DNA of 64,000 nt from Streptomyces roseolus (GCF_014649855.1 NZ_BMTV01000003.1:309267-373266); one strand, 5' to 3'. Counted from the stretch's first letter, positions 27,999-37,316 are shown. Numbers and translations: made by a program. Notes: generated by a model from the sequence alone, not told the origin.

Positions 27999-29000
27999 CT
28001 ACCAGTGGGCGCTCGGCGCGCACAGGTGCGCCGCCCGCCCCGTCTCCTGGAGGGTGTCGGGCGGTGGCGTCGCCTCGGCTGTGTCGTGCTCCGTCCTGTG
28101 GTCCCTCCACTCGCTGGGCGACATCCCGTACCTGGCACGGAAGCACCTGCTGAAGTGGGCGGCGGTGGCGAAGCCCCAGCGCTGGGCCACTGCCTGGACC
28201 TTCGCCGTACCTCCACCGCGGCCCAGTTCCCGTCGGCATTCCTCCAGGCGGCGCTGCTGTATCCAGCGGCTGAGCGTGCCGTTCTCGCCCGTGAAGAGCT
28301 TGTACAGCCTGCGCACGGAGATGTGGTGGGCCTCGGCGATGGCGTCCGGGCGAAGCCGGGGATCCGGAAGCCTGGAGTTCACCCAGCGCCGGATCTCGTC
28401 CACCGCCCGGCGGTCGGCGTCCGAGAGGCCGCTCGCCCCGGGGCAGGCGTTCCGTTCGGCCTCCTCGGCCACCAGGCTGGTGAGCAGGTCCGCCGCCTGG
28501 TTCATCAGTCGCGTCGTCAGTCCGTCCCTTCCGGCTTCCGCTCCCCAGGGGCCCTCGGCCGTGGCCAGGGAGAGCAGCAGCGGGAGCAGCAGCGAAGCGA
28601 CGCCCGTCGTCGCGTCGTACGCCCGGCCGGTCGTCCGGACCAGGACGTCGTCCGGGTAGGGCACCAGCGGGCGGGGCACGCGCAGCACTGCCAGGGCGCT
28701 TCCGGCCGTCCCGCTCACCGTGACCGGCCTGGCCGAATCGGCCAGGACCAGGCCGCCCGACGTCACCCTGCCCTCGTGTGCGCAGGAGAGGCCGCCCCGA
28801 AGCGGACCACAGACCATGATCTCGCGCGCGTCCGGGTCGTCGGCCGGCCTCATCGGCAGAGTGAGCGCGCGGGTCGGTTCGTCACCGGGAACGACGCTGA
28901 TCCGTACGTACGGCGGCCGTCCCGGATCCACGGGGTGGACGACCGGACGGGCGCTCAGGTGCGGGCCCGCTTCGTGGCGGGAAGGCGCAGGGGACGGCAC
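27999..29000 (-). CDS. AraC-family regulator 1
   Basis: From GTG 29000, preceded by GGAGGAG, the protein has 333 residues. The N-terminal half resembles the AraC_binding_2 domain (SGGLVLADSARPVTVSG; LVRTTGRAYDATTG). The C-terminal HTH_18 region has RRWVNSRLPDPRLRPDAIAE, HHISVRRLYKLFTGENGTLS and VAQRWGFATAAHFSRCFRAR. It is convergent with the LAL gene (26 bp) and upstream lies a second AraC gene of the same build on the same strand. A regulatory role for the nearby esterases or NRPS is plausible but unproven. The frame is open another 104 codons upstream without family sequence. Confidence 0.83.
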   Translation of the reverse strand: MPSPAPSRHEAGPHLSARPVVHPVDPGRPPYVRISVVPGDEPTRALTLPMRPADDPDAREIMVCGPLRGGLSCAHEGRVTSGGLVLADSARPVTVSGTAGSALAVLRVPRPLVPYPDDVLVRTTGRAYDATTGVASLLLPLLLSLATAEGPWGAEAGRDGLTTRLMNQAADLLTSLVAEEAERNACPGASGLSDADRRAVDEIRRWVNSRLPDPRLRPDAIAEAHHISVRRLYKLFTGENGTLSRWIQQRRLEECRRELGRGGGTAKVQAVAQRWGFATAAHFSRCFRARYGMSPSEWRDHRTEHDTAEATPPPDTLQETGRAAHLCAPSAHW

Positions 29001-29098
29001 CGTGGGCTCCTCCGGATGTCGTGCGCGACGGATCGTGCCCCACTCTCGGCGTGCCTCGGCTCGGGCACGTAGGTCGGATGACTGACGCCCGAGGCAGG

Positions 29099-30091
29099 TC
29101 AGTTCACGGCGGCACGCTGCGCGTCCCTGGGCCGCTCCGGGCCGGGAAGGTCCTCCTCCGGGGCACGCGCGCGTCTCCACTGGCGCGGCGGCATGCCGAA
29201 CACCCCCTTGAAGGCGCGGCTGAAGTGGGCGGGACTGTGGAAGCCCCACCGGCGGGCGACGGTCGAGACCGTCGGGCTGGAGCGTTCTCGGCGTGTCAGT
29301 TCCCTGGCGCACTCCTCGACGCGGCGCCGCAGGATGAGCCGCCCCACCGTCGTGCCCTCCCCTTCGAAGAGCCGGTGGAGGTAGCGCACCGAGATGTAGT
29401 GGGCTTCGGCGATCCGTTCCGGTGACAGATCCGGGTCGCGCAGGTTCCGGTCGATGTAGTCGCGGACGCGCGGCACCAGGCGGGCGCGCGTGGTGGCCGG
29501 TGGCTCCTGGTCCCTTCCGAGCAGTTCGTCGGCGAGGAGGGCGATGAACTCCACGGTGTTCCCGGCGAGCAGGTCACCGGTGGCCGGAGTCACCTGCCCC
29601 GCGAGAAGGGAGAGGCGTTCGAGGTAAGGGATCAGCAGGCCGACGACACCGCTTCGCCCTTGCACGGCGCGTCCGGTGAGGCGGAACAAGTGGTCCGCGG
29701 GGTCGCCGAGCGTCTGCCGGGGGAGGGAGACCAACAGCATCCGGAAGGACTCCCGCTGGTCCAGGGTGAAGGGCCGGCGGGGGTCGACGAAGACCAGTTC
29801 TCCCGGCTCCAGCCCGGCGCTCCTTCCGTCCTGGGTGAGGAGTGCCGTGCCCGACTGCTGCAGAGCGACGGCGACCCGCTCGCCCGGACTCCGGGCGATG
29901 TGCCGGGGGGTGCGGCTCAGCTGGGACGGCCCCGCTTCGACGAGCAGCAGGCTCAGATAGCCGAGGTGGGTGATCGCTGGGGGCGGGACATCGACCGGGG
30001 AAGTGCGCATCACGAGCCGGACGGGGGCGATGAGGCTGTCGAAGGCGTCCTGCCACAGGCGTGGCGCCTCGCATTCTTGTCCCGCCGTCAT
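29099..30091 (-). CDS. AraC-family regulator 2
   Basis: This 330-residue protein is a paralogue of the regulator next to it. It has the AraC_binding_2 half (LWQDAFDSLIAPVRLVMRTS; LEPGELVFVDPRRPFTLDQ) and the HTH half (RDYIDRNLRDPDLSPERIAE, HYISVRYLHRLFEGEGTTVG, VARRWGFHSPAHFSRAFKG). The chosen start is ATG 30091, though its ribosome site is weak. It is divergent from the esterase pair across a 365-bp gap, a layout typical of an AraC regulator and its target. Ligand unknown. Confidence 0.83.
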   Translation of the reverse strand: MTAGQECEAPRLWQDAFDSLIAPVRLVMRTSPVDVPPPAITHLGYLSLLLVEAGPSQLSRTPRHIARSPGERVAVALQQSGTALLTQDGRSAGLEPGELVFVDPRRPFTLDQRESFRMLLVSLPRQTLGDPADHLFRLTGRAVQGRSGVVGLLIPYLERLSLLAGQVTPATGDLLAGNTVEFIALLADELLGRDQEPPATTRARLVPRVRDYIDRNLRDPDLSPERIAEAHYISVRYLHRLFEGEGTTVGRLILRRRVEECARELTRRERSSPTVSTVARRWGFHSPAHFSRAFKGVFGMPPRQWRRARAPEEDLPGPERPRDAQRAAVN

Positions 30092-30456
30092 GTCTCGAAG
30101 AACCTGTCCCACGCGCGCTCCTTGCTCTCGGACGCCGGCCGGTCGGCGAACTCGCCGCTCAGGGGGTGCGAACGGCCATGTGCGTTCCCTTTCATGCTTG
30201 GCGGCGCGAGAAGACCCCACATAGGTCATTTGACGTGCGGCCATGGACCCGGCTGGAGCGTCCGTCGGCCTCCTGGGACAAGAGGTGTGCACGGACGGGC
30301 AAGTACGGCCGGTACGGAGGGGAGGCAGGGCCCGTACCGGTCCGTAGGCTTGGGGCCGTTGCCCCGGCTGCCGCTGCAGCGGTCAGGAGCGGACCGGGCC
30401 CGACGGTTTCGTCAGCTCTTCCATCCCGGAATCGCGCCCAGGCGCGGGAGTGTGTC
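30092..30456. promoter_or_regulatory. Divergent control region between AraC regulator and esterases
   Basis: This 365-bp gap contains no supported gene. It should carry the AraC promoter (minus) and the esterase promoter (plus). No clean direct repeats typical of AraC half-sites were recognised by eye. Confidence 0.45.
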
Positions 30457-31428
30457 GTGGAACATGTAGCCGGGCCGCCTCCGGTCCTCGAACCCTTGGC
30501 CCAGGCCTTCGTCGAGGCCCACGCATGTCCGGGCGTGCCGGGCGGAGCGGGGCCCGTACCCACCGGCAAGGTACTCGCCGCCCTGCACGGGGAGGCGGAC
30601 AGGACGCCGGACGTCGAGGAGGAGTGGCTGGCGCTCCCCGGCTGCGACGGGGAGCGCATCCGTGTGCGGATCCTGCGGCCGGCCGACAGCGAGGAACCCC
30701 TGCCGGTGGTGCTCTACCTGCACGGCCTGGGCTGGACCCACACGTCCGCCACCACGCACCAGCGGCTGCTGGAGGACCTGGTGCTGGGGTCGGACGCGGC
30801 CGTCGTCGTGCCCGAGTACGACCGTCCGCCGGCCGCTCGCTATCCGGTGGCCGTCGAGCAGAGCTACACCGTGGCCCGCTGGATCGCGGAACACGGTGCC
30901 GACTGGCGGCTCGACGGCTGCCGCATCGCCGTGGCCGGCGTCTCGGCGGGCGCCAACCTCGCCGCCGCCCTGACCCTGGTCGCCAAGGAACGCGGCGGCG
31001 TGGACTTCGTCCACCAGGTCCTGGTCTGCCCCGTCACGGACGCCACCGGGCAGACCGCGTCCTACCGGCACTTCGCCGAGGGGTACTTCCTCGGCAGCGC
31101 GGTCATGCGGTGCTTCTGGCAGAGCTACGCCCCCGACGCGGCACGACGCGGGGAGATCACCGCGTCGCCGCTGCTGGCCACCACGGACGACCTGCGGGGG
31201 CTTCCGCCGGCGCTGGTCCTGACCGCGGAGGCCGACGTGGTACGCGACGAGGGCGAGGCGTATGCGGCGAAGCTGAGGGCGGCGGGCGTCTCCGTCGTCT
31301 CCGCGCGCTACCACGGCACGATCCACGGCTTCATCCTCTTCGACATGCTCCGCGAGAGCGATGCGGGCCGCGCCGCCCGGACGCAGACCGTGGACACCCT
31401 CCACGTCGCCTTACACCGGGGGTGGTGA
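30457..31428 (+). CDS. Alpha/beta hydrolase fold-3 (HSL-type) esterase 1
   Basis: The 323-residue enzyme belongs to the hormone-sensitive-lipase group. It has an oxyanion segment YLHGLGWTH (HGLGW in place of HGGGW), a nucleophile elbow AGVSAGANLAAAL (GVSAG instead of GDSAG), the catalytic Asp in ADVVRDEGEAY and the His in GTIHGFILFD. GTG 30457 has GGGAG upstream and makes the N-terminus align with esterase 2. There is no signal peptide. It hydrolyses short acyl esters or a related acyl compound; the substrate is unknown. Two paralogues in tandem suggest local duplication. Confidence 0.85.
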   Translation: MEHVAGPPPVLEPLAQAFVEAHACPGVPGGAGPVPTGKVLAALHGEADRTPDVEEEWLALPGCDGERIRVRILRPADSEEPLPVVLYLHGLGWTHTSATTHQRLLEDLVLGSDAAVVVPEYDRPPAARYPVAVEQSYTVARWIAEHGADWRLDGCRIAVAGVSAGANLAAALTLVAKERGGVDFVHQVLVCPVTDATGQTASYRHFAEGYFLGSAVMRCFWQSYAPDAARRGEITASPLLATTDDLRGLPPALVLTAEADVVRDEGEAYAAKLRAAGVSVVSARYHGTIHGFILFDMLRESDAGRAARTQTVDTLHVALHRGW

Positions 31429-31597
31429 AGGGCCCGTCCAGCAGGGGTCGACAGGTGGGCGGATTCGCCGTGCAGCCTCGGGCAAGGCCTGTGCACGGGG
31501 TGCCGACCCACGCCACTCGAAGGGACATAACGTCCCGGTGTGCCGCCTCGCGGCGGTGCGCCGAACGTCTTCCGTCCCTCACGAAACGGGTTCTGCC

Positions 31598-32566
31598 ATG
31601 CACGAGTTCCCTCCTGTCACCCCTGTCCTGGAGCCGGCCGCGGCGGCCTTCGCCGAGGCCACCGCCCAGCCGCCGTTCCTCTTCCAGATCCCCGTGGCGG
31701 ACGGTCGCAAGGCCGTCGACGACGTCCAGTCCGGACCGGTGGACAAGCCCGACGTCGACGAGGAGTGGGTCACCGTCGCCGTCCCCTCCGGCGGCTCCGT
31801 CAAAGCGCGCGTCGTACGTCCCGCCGGCGTCCGGGGCGAGCTGCCCGTCATCCTCTACATCCACGGCGCGGGCTGGGTGTTCGGCAACGCCCACACCCAC
31901 GACCGGCTGGTGCGGGAGCTGGCCGTCGGGGCCGGTGCCGCCGTCGTCTTCCCGGAGTACGACCTGTCGCCGGAGCACCGATACCCGGTGGCTGTCGAGC
32001 AGAACTGGGCCGTCGCCCGCTGGGTCGTGACCGACGGGGCCGGCAAGGGTCTGGACGCCACTCGCATGGCGGTCGCCGGGGACTCGGTCGGCGGCAACAT
32101 GAGCGCCGCGCTCACCCTGATGGCCAAGGAGCGGGGCGGCGTTCCCCTGCTCCAGCAGGTCCTCTTCTACCCGGTCACCGACGCCTCCTTCGACACGGCC
32201 TCCTACCACCAGTTCGCCGAGGGCTACTTCCTGCGCCGCGACGGCATGCAGTGGTTCTGGGACCAGTACACGACCGACGAGGCCGAGCGCGCCCAGATCA
32301 CCGCCTCCCCGTTGCGCGCCACCACCGAGCAGCTCACCGGCCTGCCGCCCGCCCTGGTCATCACCGCCGAGGCCGACGTCCTGCGCGACGAGGGCGAGGC
32401 GTACGCGAACAAGCTGCGGGCCGCCGGGGTCCCGGTGACCGCCGTGCGCTACCAGGGCATCATCCACGACTTCGTCATGCTCGACGCGCTGCGGGAGACC
32501 CACGCCGCCCAGGCCGCCATCGCACTCGCCGTGGACACGCTCCGGACCGCGCTCGCCAAGGACTGA
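31598..32566 (+). CDS. Alpha/beta hydrolase fold-3 (HSL-type) esterase 2
   Basis: A 322-residue paralogue of the preceding esterase, about half identical by eye over the core (PVAVEQ, LTLMAKERGGV, FAEGYFL, DEGEAYANKLRAAGV). It keeps IHGAGWVFGNA, the canonical elbow AGDSVGGNMSAAL, the Asp in ADVLRDEGEAY and the His in GIIHDFVMLD. Start ATG 31598. The 169-bp gap from esterase 1 allows its own promoter. A hairpin follows at 32621-32652. Cytoplasmic, substrate unknown. Its site is more standard than esterase 1, so it is the more confident active enzyme. Confidence 0.87.
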   Translation: MHEFPPVTPVLEPAAAAFAEATAQPPFLFQIPVADGRKAVDDVQSGPVDKPDVDEEWVTVAVPSGGSVKARVVRPAGVRGELPVILYIHGAGWVFGNAHTHDRLVRELAVGAGAAVVFPEYDLSPEHRYPVAVEQNWAVARWVVTDGAGKGLDATRMAVAGDSVGGNMSAALTLMAKERGGVPLLQQVLFYPVTDASFDTASYHQFAEGYFLRRDGMQWFWDQYTTDEAERAQITASPLRATTEQLTGLPPALVITAEADVLRDEGEAYANKLRAAGVPVTAVRYQGIIHDFVMLDALRETHAAQAAIALAVDTLRTALAKD

Positions 32567-32620
32567 ACCGGCCCGGGCGGCGACGCCCGGCGGCAGGGGC
32601 CCGCCCCGCGCGGACGCCCC

Positions 32621-32652
32621 GGGGTACGCGGGCCGCCGGGCGTGCGTACCCC
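32621..32652 (+). terminator. Hairpin after esterase 2
   Basis: GGGGTACGC (32621-32629) and GCGTACCCC (32644-32652) form a perfect 9-bp stem with a GC-rich loop, located between the esterase stop and the next gene start. No U-run follows, as is common for actinomycete terminators. Confidence 0.5.
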
Positions 32653-32689
32653 GCTCTTCCCGTTCCCCATCCGAGCAGGCAGGCAGCCC

Positions 32690-33397
32690 ATGGACACCCC
32701 CGACAGCCCGTCGCCCGCCCCCGGCGGCCGGCACCACGAACCCGATCTGCGGGGCATGACCCGCATCAACCTCCGTCCGATCGCCTCACCGATGCCCCTC
32801 GGCTTCTACGCCGTCGCCATCGCCTCGGTCATCGTCGGCTGCTTCCAGCTCGGCGTCTTCGAGGAGAACGCGGACCGGGCCGTCGCCTTCGCCGTCCTGC
32901 CCGCCTTCGTTCTCCAGCTCCTCGTGGGCGTCCTGGCGTTCGGCGCTCGCGACGTCCTCGCTGCCACGCTGATGGCCTGCTTCTCCGGCACCTGGCTGGC
33001 CACCTCCCTGGTGCTGGCCCTCGACCCGCCGGGCGGCACGGCGGTGCTCGGCGTGCTGAACCTCGCCTTCACCGTGTTCGCCGCCCTCATGGCGAGCGTG
33101 GCCAGGGCCAAGCGGGCCCTGTGGCTCGTGCTGTGCGTGGCCGTCCCCCGGTTCGCCGTGGCCGCCGCCTCCCACCTCTCCGGCGTCGCCTGGCTGGGCA
33201 CCCTCTCCGGTGTCCTCGCCCTGGTCCTGGCCGCCGCGGCCCTGTACGCGGCCTTCGCCCTCATGCTGGAGGACATGCGCGGCGAGCAGGTCCTGCCGAT
33301 CGGCCGCAGCGGCCCGGCGCACCACGCCGTCGAGGGCGACCTCTCCGTCCAGCTGCGCAACCTCGAACGCGCGGCCGGTGTCCGTCGCACGCTCTGA
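32690..33397 (+). CDS. GPR1/FUN34/YaaH-family membrane transporter
   Basis: This 235-residue protein has six hydrophobic helices and the family entry motif in the form SPMPLGFYAVAIAS (family NPAPLGL). The helices include VLPAFVLQLLVGVLAFGARD and GVLNLAFTVFAALMASVA. Characterised family members carry acetate or succinate in symport with protons, so a small-carboxylate substrate is likely. Start ATG 32690. It lies downstream of the esterases, whose products could include short acids, but a shared role is only a suggestion. The charged tail (AHHAVEGDLSVQLRNLE) is cytoplasmic. Confidence 0.78.
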   Translation: MDTPDSPSPAPGGRHHEPDLRGMTRINLRPIASPMPLGFYAVAIASVIVGCFQLGVFEENADRAVAFAVLPAFVLQLLVGVLAFGARDVLAATLMACFSGTWLATSLVLALDPPGGTAVLGVLNLAFTVFAALMASVARAKRALWLVLCVAVPRFAVAAASHLSGVAWLGTLSGVLALVLAAAALYAAFALMLEDMRGEQVLPIGRSGPAHHAVEGDLSVQLRNLERAAGVRRTL

Positions 33398-33470
33398 GCC
33401 GCCCGGCCCCCTCCGCCCCGCGGCGGCGGCACCGGCGCCCCGTCCCAGGACCATGCTCCGAGGAGTCTCC

Positions 33471-33887
33471 GTGAGGCCCATCCAGCAACTCGTCACGGCG
33501 AAGGTGTCATCGCCGGACCATGGTGCGGCGCGGCTCGTGGTGGGGATCCGTCACGATCCCGGCGACCCGCTGGCGGTGCGGCTCGACTTCGCCCCCGCCG
33601 AAAGCCCGGACGAGGGCGGAGCGGCGACCTGGATCTTCGCCCGGAGGCTGCTGGAGGACGGTGTCGTCGGGGCCGCCGGCGAGGGCGACGTCCGGGTCCG
33701 GCCCGGCGACGCCGGCGAGACGGACGTCGAGCTGGTCTCCCTGTACGGCTCCTGCGTGGTGCGCTTCCGCACCGACACGCTGCGCTCCTTCCTCTCCCTG
33801 ACCGAGACCCGGCTCCCCGACGCCTCCCCGCGGATCCGGACCGAGCTCGACCGGACGCTCAACGCCATCCTCGGGCGGCCCGTCTAG
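33471..33887 (+). CDS. SsgA-like (SALP) sporulation/cell-division regulator
   Basis: The 138-residue protein matches SsgA-like proteins, found only in morphologically complex actinomycetes, which guide septum placement and spore wall processes. Visible family elements are VGIRHDPGDPLAVRLDF, TWIFARRLLEDGV, GDVRVRPGD and RFRTDTLRSFLSLTE. Start GTG 33471 has GAGGAG six bases upstream. The gene is flanked by unrelated metabolic genes and is not in a division cluster, so it is one of the accessory paralogues rather than SsgB, as far as can be judged. Confidence 0.87.
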   Translation: MRPIQQLVTAKVSSPDHGAARLVVGIRHDPGDPLAVRLDFAPAESPDEGGAATWIFARRLLEDGVVGAAGEGDVRVRPGDAGETDVELVSLYGSCVVRFRTDTLRSFLSLTETRLPDASPRIRTELDRTLNAILGRPV

Positions 33888-33967
33888 GGCCACCCACCGC
33901 CCTCCCCTGTCCCGTGCGGGGCTCGTCCGGCCCTGCCCCACTCCTCCCGAGAACGAGAGGCCCCGTC

Positions 33968-35866
33968 ATGATGACGATGCCGGTCAGCGGTGTCACCCCC
34001 TTTCCCGATCTCGACAACGGCGACGCCGCGGACATCGTCGTCCGCAACGCCAAGATCCACACCGGCGATCCGGAGCGTCCCGCCGCGACGGCCCTGGCGG
34101 TCCGCGACGGCAGGATCACCGCTCTCGGTGACGAGGCGACGGTCGCACGGCACGTCGGGCCGCGGACGCGCGTGGTCGACGCGCTGGGCCGCCGGATGAT
34201 CCCCGGCCTGAACGACTCGCACCTGCACGTGATCAGGGGCGGCCTGAACTACGTACTGGAACTGCGCTGGGACGGCGTGCCCTCGCTGCGGCAGGCGCTG
34301 GCCATGCTGCGCGAGCAGGCCGGCCGCACCCCCAAGGGCCAGTGGATACGGGTGGTCGGCGGCTGGACGGCCGAGCAGTTCGCCGAGCGGCGGATGCCGA
34401 CCGTGGCGGAACTGAACGCCGCGGCCCCGGACACACCGGTCTTCGTCCTGCACCTGTACCAGTCCGCCCTGATGAACGGCGCCGCCGTACGCGCCGCCGG
34501 CTACACCCGCGACACACCGGACCCCCGGGGCGGGCAGATCGTGCGGGGCCGGGACGGGGAACCGACGGGGGTCCTGCTCGCCGCGCCCAGCGCGCTCGTC
34601 CTCTACTCGACGCTGGCGGCGGCGCCCACGCTGGGCGAGGAGGACCGGAGGACGTCCACCCGGCACTTCCTGCGGGAACTCAACCGGTTCGGCCTCACCT
34701 CCGCCGTCGACGCGGCCGGCGGGTTCCAGAGCTTCCCGGAGAACTACCGGACCGTCACCGAGCTGGCCCGCGCCGGGGAACTCTCGCTGCGGATCGCGTA
34801 CCACCTCTTCCCGCAGACCGCCGGACAGGAGCTGGACGACCTGCGGCGGTGGATCGAGACCGTGCGCCCGGACGAGGGCGACGAATGGCTCCGGCTGAAC
34901 GGCGCCGGGGAGAACCTGACCTGGGCTGCGGCCGACTTCGAGAACTTCTCCGAGCCCAGGCCCGAACTGACCGCCGGCTACGAGGCGGAGTTCGAGAAGG
35001 CCGTCCGGCTGCTCATGGAGAACGGCTGGGGCTTCCGGCTGCACGCCACCTACGACGAGACCATCCGCCGGGACCTGGCGGTCTTCGAGAAGCTGGCGGC
35101 GGACGGCCTCTTCCCGTCCGGCAACAGATGGCTCTTCGACCACGCCGAGACGGTGTCCCCGCGGAGCCTGGAGCGGATCGCGGCACTGGGCGGCTCGATC
35201 GGCGTGCAGAACCGCATGTCCTTCCAGGGCAAGGCCTTCGTCGACCGGTACGGCGCCGAGGCGGCCGAACGCACGCCGCCGGTCACGGAGATGCTGGAGC
35301 AGGGCCTGCGGGTGGCGGCGGGCACGGACGCGACCCGGGTCTCGTCGTACAACCCGTGGGTGGCCCTGCACTGGCTCGTCACCGGGCGCACCGTGGGCGA
35401 CCTCTGCCTGTATCCGCCGGGCCGGCTGGTGTCCCGGGAGAAGGCGCTGGAGCTGTACACCCTCGGCGGCGCCCGGATGACGGGCGAAGGCGAGGTGAAG
35501 GGTCTGCTGCGGGAGGGTTTCCTGGCGGACTTCGCGGTCCTGTCCCACGACTACTTCGCCGTGCACGTCGACGACATCCCGCACATCGAGTCGGTCCTCA
35601 CCGTCGTCGGCGGCCGGCTGGTCTACGCGGCGGCGGAGTATGAGGGCCTGGACGAGGCGGTCCCGCCCGTCAGTCCTTCCTGGAGTCCGGTGGCCCACTT
35701 CGGCGGCTACCAGGCGACTCCGCCGCCGGGCATCACGGGGGCGCGCCAGGCCGACCGCCTGGCGGAGGCGGTGGCGGAGTCGGAGCAGCACCGCCAGTGG
35801 CGGGTCGCCCGCGACTTCGCCCCCGAGAGCGGCCCTCAGGTCTTCGATCCCTGCTTCGTCCTCTGA
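33968..35866 (+). CDS. Amidohydrolase family protein (YtcJ-like)
   Basis: At 632 residues this is the right length for the amidohydrolase-3/YtcJ group. It has the metal-binding NDSHLHV after the N-terminal beta-sandwich (ADIVVRNAKIHTGD), a conserved FRLHATYDETI, FDHAETVSP and the late RVAAGTDATR with a metal-linked Asp. The C-terminal part returns to the sandwich (FLADFAVLSHDYF). It hydrolyses an amide or similar bond with one or two metal ions; substrate unknown. Start ATG 33968 follows GAGAGG. It is monocistronic. Cytoplasmic, since no signal peptide is present. Confidence 0.87.
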   Translation: MMTMPVSGVTPFPDLDNGDAADIVVRNAKIHTGDPERPAATALAVRDGRITALGDEATVARHVGPRTRVVDALGRRMIPGLNDSHLHVIRGGLNYVLELRWDGVPSLRQALAMLREQAGRTPKGQWIRVVGGWTAEQFAERRMPTVAELNAAAPDTPVFVLHLYQSALMNGAAVRAAGYTRDTPDPRGGQIVRGRDGEPTGVLLAAPSALVLYSTLAAAPTLGEEDRRTSTRHFLRELNRFGLTSAVDAAGGFQSFPENYRTVTELARAGELSLRIAYHLFPQTAGQELDDLRRWIETVRPDEGDEWLRLNGAGENLTWAAADFENFSEPRPELTAGYEAEFEKAVRLLMENGWGFRLHATYDETIRRDLAVFEKLAADGLFPSGNRWLFDHAETVSPRSLERIAALGGSIGVQNRMSFQGKAFVDRYGAEAAERTPPVTEMLEQGLRVAAGTDATRVSSYNPWVALHWLVTGRTVGDLCLYPPGRLVSREKALELYTLGGARMTGEGEVKGLLREGFLADFAVLSHDYFAVHVDDIPHIESVLTVVGGRLVYAAAEYEGLDEAVPPVSPSWSPVAHFGGYQATPPPGITGARQADRLAEAVAESEQHRQWRVARDFAPESGPQVFDPCFVL

Positions 35867-35960
35867 GCGGACGACTCGGACGAGCCATGCAGTGCGGGAA
35901 CAGTCCCGGCCACCCTGAGCAAAGCGCCAGGAACCCGTGCGGCCGTAGCTTCAAAGCAAC

Positions 35961-36018
35961 AACAGGCTCTGTATTCAGTGGAGTTGACCACACGTCAGCT
36001 GCCTTAACACAGCCTGTT
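35961..36018. promoter_or_regulatory. Imperfect 12-bp inverted repeat around a candidate promoter
   Basis: AACAGGCTCTGT (35961-35972) and ACACAGCCTGTT (36007-36018) are inverted repeats with one mismatch. Between them lies TTGACC (35984-35989). The region is AT-rich for this genome and sits directly upstream of the stress operon that starts at 36072. It is probably an operator or a leader hairpin controlling that operon. Confidence 0.5.
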
Positions 36019-36071
36019 CCTCACGTGTTTCCTCTTGCCTTCTCGGCACTCCTCTCTTGGAAGGATCTGTC

Positions 36072-36734
36072 ATGAACAAGATCGACTCCGTCAAGGCCGC
36101 CCCCAGCCCCGACCTGCTCACCCCCGACAACGCGATGATGCTGTTCGTGGACCACCAGCCGCAGATGTTCTTCGGCGCGGCCAGCTCGGACCGGGCCGGG
36201 GTCATCAACGCCACCGTCGGTCTCGCCAAGGCGGCCACCGTTTTCGACGTCCCCGTCGTGCTGTCCACCGTCGCCGCCGAGTCGTTCTCCGGCCCGCTTC
36301 TGCCGCAGCTGCGGGAGGTCTTCCCGAAGCACGAGATCGTGGACCGCACCACGATGAACGCCTGGGAGGACCCGGCGCTCGTCGAGGCGGTCAGGGCCAC
36401 CGGCCGCAGCAAGATCATCCTCTCCGGGCTGTGGACCGAGGTGTGTCTCGTCCTGCCCGCCCTCTCCGCCCTCAGCCAGGGCTACGAGGTGTACGTCGTC
36501 GCCGACGCCTCCGCCGGCGTCACGCCCGAGGCGCACGAGCACGCCATGCAGCGCATGACCGCGGCCGGCGCCGTCCCGGTCACCTGGCTCCAGGTGCTGC
36601 TGGAGCTCCAGCGCGACTGGGCGCGCGGGGAGACGTACACCCAGACCCTCGACGTGGTGAAGGAGCACGGCGGCGCCTACGGCATGGGGGTCGTCTACGC
36701 CCAGTCCATGATCGACCCGTACGCCGCGGGCTGA
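36072..36734 (+). CDS. YcaC-like cysteine hydrolase (isochorismatase superfamily)
   Basis: The 220-residue enzyme resembles YcaC of enterobacteria: the early catalytic Asp in LFVDHQPQMFF, MNAWEDPALVEAV, and the nucleophile Cys in WTEVCLVLPALSALSQGYEV, then VADASAGV and RDWARG. These hydrolases cleave C-N bonds of small amides, and the YcaC group has no settled substrate. Start ATG 36072 has GGAAGGA in front. It is the first of five same-strand genes and is followed after 39 bp by doxX. Cytoplasmic. Confidence 0.85.
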   Translation: MNKIDSVKAAPSPDLLTPDNAMMLFVDHQPQMFFGAASSDRAGVINATVGLAKAATVFDVPVVLSTVAAESFSGPLLPQLREVFPKHEIVDRTTMNAWEDPALVEAVRATGRSKIILSGLWTEVCLVLPALSALSQGYEVYVVADASAGVTPEAHEHAMQRMTAAGAVPVTWLQVLLELQRDWARGETYTQTLDVVKEHGGAYGMGVVYAQSMIDPYAAG

Positions 36735-36773
36735 TCCCCTTACCGACGTCCACCACCCCAGGAGAGCACGACG

Positions 36774-37316
36774 ATGGACATCGGTCTGCTGGTCCTGCGG
36801 CTTCTCGTCGGGCTTCTCGTCGCCGGGCACGGAGTGCAGAAGGTGAGCTTCCGGCTCGGCGGCAAGGGGCTGGCGGGCGGGGCCGCGGAATTCCGGGGCG
36901 ACGGCTTCCGCGGCGGCGCCCTGACGGCCGTCGCCGCGGGCGGCGCCCAGATCGGGGCGGGGCTGATGCTCGCCGTCGGCGCCTTGACCCCGGCCGCCGC
37001 GGCCGGGGTCATCGGCGTGATGACCGTGGCCCTGACCGTGAAGCTGCCGCACGGCCTGTGGGTCCAGAACGACGGCTACGAGTACCCGCTGGTCCTCATG
37101 GTCCTGCCCGCGGTCCTCACCCTCACCGGCCCCGGTCGCTGGTCCGTGGACGCGGCCCTGGGCCTGACGCCCTGGCCCGTCTGGTGGGCCCTCGTCGCCG
37201 TGACCGGCGGAGTGGGAAGCGCCCTGGTCGTCCGTGCGCTGCTCCACCGTCCCGCGCCCACGAGTCCCGGCGCCGGGCCCCGTACCCGCCCCTCAGACAT
37301 CCGGAGTGGAACATGA
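36774..37316 (+). CDS. DoxX-family membrane protein
   Basis: A 180-residue protein with four membrane helices (DIGLLVLRLLVGLLVAGHGV; LTAVAAGGAQIGAGLMLAVG; AGVIGVMTVALTV; PLVLMVLPAVLTL). The first helix with GHGVQK is the DoxX signature. Family members occur in oxidative-stress and thiosulfate systems. Start ATG 36774. Its stop overlaps the dps start (ATGA at 37313-37316), so the two are translationally coupled. This pairing suggests that the operon answers oxidative or electrophile stress. Confidence 0.85.
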   Translation: MDIGLLVLRLLVGLLVAGHGVQKVSFRLGGKGLAGGAAEFRGDGFRGGALTAVAAGGAQIGAGLMLAVGALTPAAAAGVIGVMTVALTVKLPHGLWVQNDGYEYPLVLMVLPAVLTLTGPGRWSVDAALGLTPWPVWWALVAVTGGVGSALVVRALLHRPAPTSPGAGPRTRPSDIRSGT

